Below are positions 61,621-64,000 of a stretch of DNA of 64,000 nt, piece by piece; position 1 is the first letter of the stretch; each line of letters starts with the position of its first letter. Under the pieces are notes generated by a model. The model had not been told where the DNA came from. It worked only from the letters and a program-made list of their open reading frames with translations, and ran no database searches. The DNA comes from Asterias rubens (taxonomy: Eukaryota > Echinodermata > Asteroidea > Forcipulatida > Asteriidae). The stretch lies in contig NW_022985708.1 of assembly GCF_902459465.1 (NCBI RefSeq), forward strand, positions 156,549-220,548. Direction: 5' to 3'. The position numbers were made by a program, and so were the translations under genes.

Positions 61621-61732
61621 GTCTACGGCAGCCAGTATTTCCCAGGAGGTCTCCCATTAGACTGGGCCTGCCGCTTCTTAACTCCAGTGATCAGACGAGA
61701 ACCGGTGTTTTCAGCTTAGTATGGCTGTAGAC
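61621..61732 (-). pseudogene. 5S rRNA copy 31, internal deletion
   Basis: Copy 24 counterpart, 1380 nt away; its 5' end reads CAGCTTAG and GTCTACAG. Confidence 0.85.
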
Positions 61733-61809
61733 ACTAACTAAACTTAATGCAGTGGTTTAACTGTCAAGCCTTAAAGTACAAAAGTGGTATCTCTGAAGAA
61801 AAAAAAAAT

Positions 61810-61927
61810 CTCTACGGCACCCAATATTCCAAGGAGGTCTCCCATCCAAGTACTGACTGGGCCTGACGCTGATTAACTTCGGTGATCAGACGAGAACCGG
61901 TGTTTTCAGCGTAGTATGGCTGTAGGC
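61810..61927 (-). rRNA. 5S rRNA copy 32
   Basis: Copy 9 type with CTCTACGG. Confidence 0.85.
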
Positions 61928-62005
61928 ACTAACTAAACTTAATGCAGTGGTTTCAGTGTCAAGTCTAAAATTACAAAAGTGGTATCTCTGAAGAAAAAAA
62001 AAAAT

Positions 62006-62123
62006 CTCTACGGCACCCAATATTCCAAGGAGGTCTCCCATCCATGTACTGACTGGGCCTGACGCTGCTTAACTTCGGTGATCAGACGAGAACCGGTGTT
62101 TTCAGCGTAGTATGGCTGTAGAC
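62006..62123 (-). rRNA. 5S rRNA copy 33
   Basis: Copy 10 type with CACCCAAT instead of CACTCAAT. Confidence 0.85.
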
Positions 62124-62204
62124 ACTAACTTCACTTTATGCAGTGGCTTAAGTGTCAAGTATAGGTTCACAAAAGTTGTTTCTCTGAAGAAAAAAAATAT
62201 GAAA

Positions 62205-62322
62205 GTCTACGGCACCCAGTATTCCCAGGAGGACTCCAATCCAAGTACTGACTGGGCCTGACGCTGATTAACTTCCGTGATCAGACGAGAACCGGTGTTT
62301 TCAGCGTAGTCTGGCTGTAGAC
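62205..62322 (-). rRNA. 5S rRNA copy 34
   Basis: Copy 3 type with CAGCGTAGTCTGG. Confidence 0.9.
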
Positions 62323-62401
62323 ACTAACTAAACTTAAAGCAGTGGTTTAAGTGTCAAGTCTCAAATTACAAAAGTGGTATCTCTGAAGAAAAAAAAGAAA
62401 A

Positions 62402-62519
62402 GTCTACGGCACCCAGTATTCCAAGGAGGTCTCCCATCCAAGTACTGACTGGGCCTGACGCTGCTTAACTTCGGTGATCAGACGAGAACCGGTGTTTTCA
62501 GCGTAGTATGGCTGTAGAC
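62402..62519 (-). rRNA. 5S rRNA copy 35
   Basis: Copy 4 type. Confidence 0.95.
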
Positions 62520-62600
62520 TCTAACTACACTTTATGCAGTGGCTTAAGTGTCAAGTGTAGGTTTACAAAAGTTGTTTCTCTGAAGAAAAAAAATAGGAAA

Positions 62601-62718
62601 GTCTACGGCACCCAGTATTCCCAGGAGGACTCCAATCCAAGAACTGACTGGGCCTGACGCTGATTAACTTCAGTGATCAGACGAGAACCGGTGTTTTCAG
62701 CGTAGTCTGGCTGTAGAC
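62601..62718 (-). rRNA. 5S rRNA copy 36
   Basis: Mosaic: copy 3-type GAGGACTCCAAT with a private CCAAGAACTGA and CTTCAGTG. Confidence 0.87.
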
Positions 62719-62797
62719 ACTAACTAAACTTAAAGCAGTGGTTTAAGTGTCAAGTCTAAAATTACAAAAGTGGTATCTCTGAAGAAAAAAAACAAAA

Positions 62798-62915
62798 GTC
62801 TAGAGCACCCAGTATTCCAAGGAGGTCTCCCATCCAAGTACTGACTGGGCCTGACGCTGCTTAACTTCAGTGATCAGACGAGAACCGGTGTTTTGAGCGT
62901 AGCATGGCTGTAGAC
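62798..62915 (-). rRNA. 5S rRNA copy 37
   Basis: 3' end TCTAGAGCACCC; 5' region TTGAGCGTAGCATGG. Confidence 0.85.
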
Positions 62916-62996
62916 ACTAACTACACTTTATGCAGTGGCTTAAGTGTCAAGTCTAGGTTTACAAAAGTTGTTTCTCTGAAGAAAAAAAATAGGAAA

Positions 62997-63114
62997 GTCT
63001 ACGGCACCCAGTATTCCCAGGAGGTCTCCCATCCAAGTACTGACTGGGCCTGACGCTGCTTAACTTCGGTGATCAGACGAGAACCGGTGTTTTGAGCGTA
63101 GTATGGCTGTAGAC
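62997..63114 (-). rRNA. 5S rRNA copy 38
   Basis: Copy 21 type. Confidence 0.93.
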
Positions 63115-63194
63115 ACTAACTAAACTTGATGCAGGTGGTTTAAGTGTCAAGTCTAAAATTACAAAAGTGGTATCTCTGAAGAAAAAAAAAAACA

Positions 63195-63312
63195 GTCTAC
63201 ACCACCCAGTATTCCCAGGAGGTCTCCCATCCAAGTACTGACTGGGCCTGACGCTGCTTAACTTCGGTGATCAGACGGGAACCGGTGTTTTCAGCGTAGT
63301 ATGGCTGTAGAC
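63195..63312 (-). rRNA. 5S rRNA copy 39
   Basis: CTACACCACCC 3' end, CAGACGGGAACC internally. Confidence 0.85.
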
Positions 63313-63393
63313 ACTAACCACACTTTATGCAGTGGCTTAAGTGTCAAGTCTAGGTTTACAAAAGTTGTTTCTCTGAAGAAAAAAAATAGGAAA

Positions 63394-63511
63394 GTCTACG
63401 GCACCCAGTATTCCCAGGAGGTGTCCCATCCAAGTACTGACTGGGCCTGACGCTTCTTAACTTCAGTGATCAGACGAGAACCGGTGTTTTCAGCGTAGTC
63501 TGGCTGTAGAC
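63394..63511 (-). rRNA. 5S rRNA copy 40
   Basis: Copy 23 type with AGTCTGG 5' region: a mosaic of two variants. Confidence 0.87.
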
Positions 63512-63590
63512 ACTAACTAAACCTAAAGCAGTGGTTTAAGTGTCAAGTCTAAAATTACAAAAGTGGTATCTCTGAAGAAAAAAAAGAAAA

Positions 63591-63708
63591 GTCTACGGCA
63601 CCCAGTATTCCAAGGAGGTCTCCCATCCAAGTACTGACTGGGCCTGACGCTGCTTAACTTCGGTGATCAGACGAGAACCGGTGTTTTCAGCGTAGTATGG
63701 CTGTAGAC
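63591..63708 (-). rRNA. 5S rRNA copy 41
   Basis: Copy 4 type, near consensus. Confidence 0.95.
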
Positions 63709-63786
63709 ACTAACTAAACTTAATGCAGTGGTTTAACTGTCAAGCCTTAAAGTACAAAAGTGGTATCTCTGAAGATAGAAAAAAAT

Positions 63787-63904
63787 CTCTACGGCACCCA
63801 ATATTCCAAGGAGGTCTCCAATCCAAGTACTGACTGGGCCTGACGCTGATTAACTTCGGTGATCAGACGAGAACCGGTGTTTTCAGCGTAGTATGGCTGT
63901 AGGC
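63787..63904 (-). rRNA. 5S rRNA copy 42
   Basis: Copy 32 type with CTCCAATCC; the preceding spacer has a TAG interruption in the A-run (GAAGATAGAAAAA). Confidence 0.85.
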
Positions 63905-63982
63905 ACTAACTAAACTTAATGCAGTGGTTTCAGTGTCAAGTCTAAAATTACAAAAGTGGTATCTCTGAAGAAAAAAAAAAAT

Positions 63983-64000
63983 CTCTACGGCACCCAATAT
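63983..64000 (-). rRNA. 5S rRNA copy 43, cut by the window edge
   Basis: Only the 3'-terminal 18 nt are inside the window; the array continues to the right. Confidence 0.85.

Larger units (their letters stand above)
55613..64000 (-). repeat. Tandem 5S rRNA gene array with higher-order structure
   Basis: Units of about 197 nt: a 118-nt 5S gene plus a ~79-nt spacer, all transcribed from the minus strand. It starts on the left with a truncated gene end (55613-55627) and leaves the window on the right. Two spacer types alternate irregularly (AACTTAATGCAGTGGTTTAAG versus CACTTTATGCAGTGGCTTAAG). Each gene is followed by T-runs (8-10 T), the usual RNA polymerase III terminator, and preceded by an AT-rich ATAAAG or ATTAAG motif about 20 nt upstream. 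Variants recur every 1573 nt (8 units) at 56104, 57677 and 59250, then at 1380 nt (7 units). Confidence 0.95.

Noticed and set aside
60148-61719. Two identical 63-residue open frames in the 5S array
   Set aside because: They cross 5S genes and spacers and are repeated only because the array is.
55700-64000. Regularly spaced direct repeats that could be taken for a CRISPR-like array
   Set aside because: The conserved part is plainly 5S rRNA with pol III T-run terminators, and the spacers are themselves repeated.

Overview
The window is animal nuclear DNA. Genes are split by GT-AG introns, there is a tandem 5S rRNA array, and most of the rest is transposons of classes common in marine invertebrates (Ty3/gypsy, Ngaro-type tyrosine-recombinase retrotransposons, TTAA-target DNA elements, foldback MITEs). 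The overall repeat style suggests an echinoderm or another marine deuterostome, but I cannot fix the species.

Layout. 1-174 is a foldback MITE. 1053-2706 (-) is the 5' part of a SET-domain methyltransferase gene. 3345-11944 (-) is a full Ty3/gypsy element (Gypsy-1) with 1510-bp LTRs and an ATTG target duplication. 13627-22989 (-) holds the 3' part of a gene for a Crypton-like tyrosine recombinase with a Myb/SANT-like tail. One of its introns carries a 7.5-kb terminal-inverted-repeat (TIR) DNA transposon (13961-21502, CAAT duplication) that encodes a predicted 959-residue transposase-like protein in ten coding exons. 22990-29312 holds about a dozen copies of a ~200-bp repeat, a 1-kb MITE, and a stray copy of an exon that also lies downstream of the SET exons at 52-55 kb.

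29317-52155 is the most informative block. It is a TTAA-flanked element with 16-bp TIRs, and its unoccupied target site is preserved at 24.6-24.75 kb in the same window. Stripped of later insertions the element is about 4.8 kb. It carries a gene for a P2X7-ballast-type zinc domain (+) and an internally deleted THAP/Kolobok-like transposase (-). Into it have inserted an Ngaro-type retrotransposon (29947-45066) and a non-autonomous LTR element (49048-51899). A young Ty3/gypsy element (Gypsy-2, 35488-44099) has in turn inserted into a terminal repeat of the Ngaro element. Gypsy-2 and Ngaro, which are unrelated, each carry an SGNH-hydrolase ORF at the 3' end. Both gypsy elements show canonical -1 frameshift heptamers followed by hairpins.

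52260-55278 (-) is a second SET-domain gene. 55613-64000 is a 5S rRNA array (42 full-span copies plus two partial ones, all on -), with ~197-bp units organised into higher-order repeats of about 8 and 7 units.
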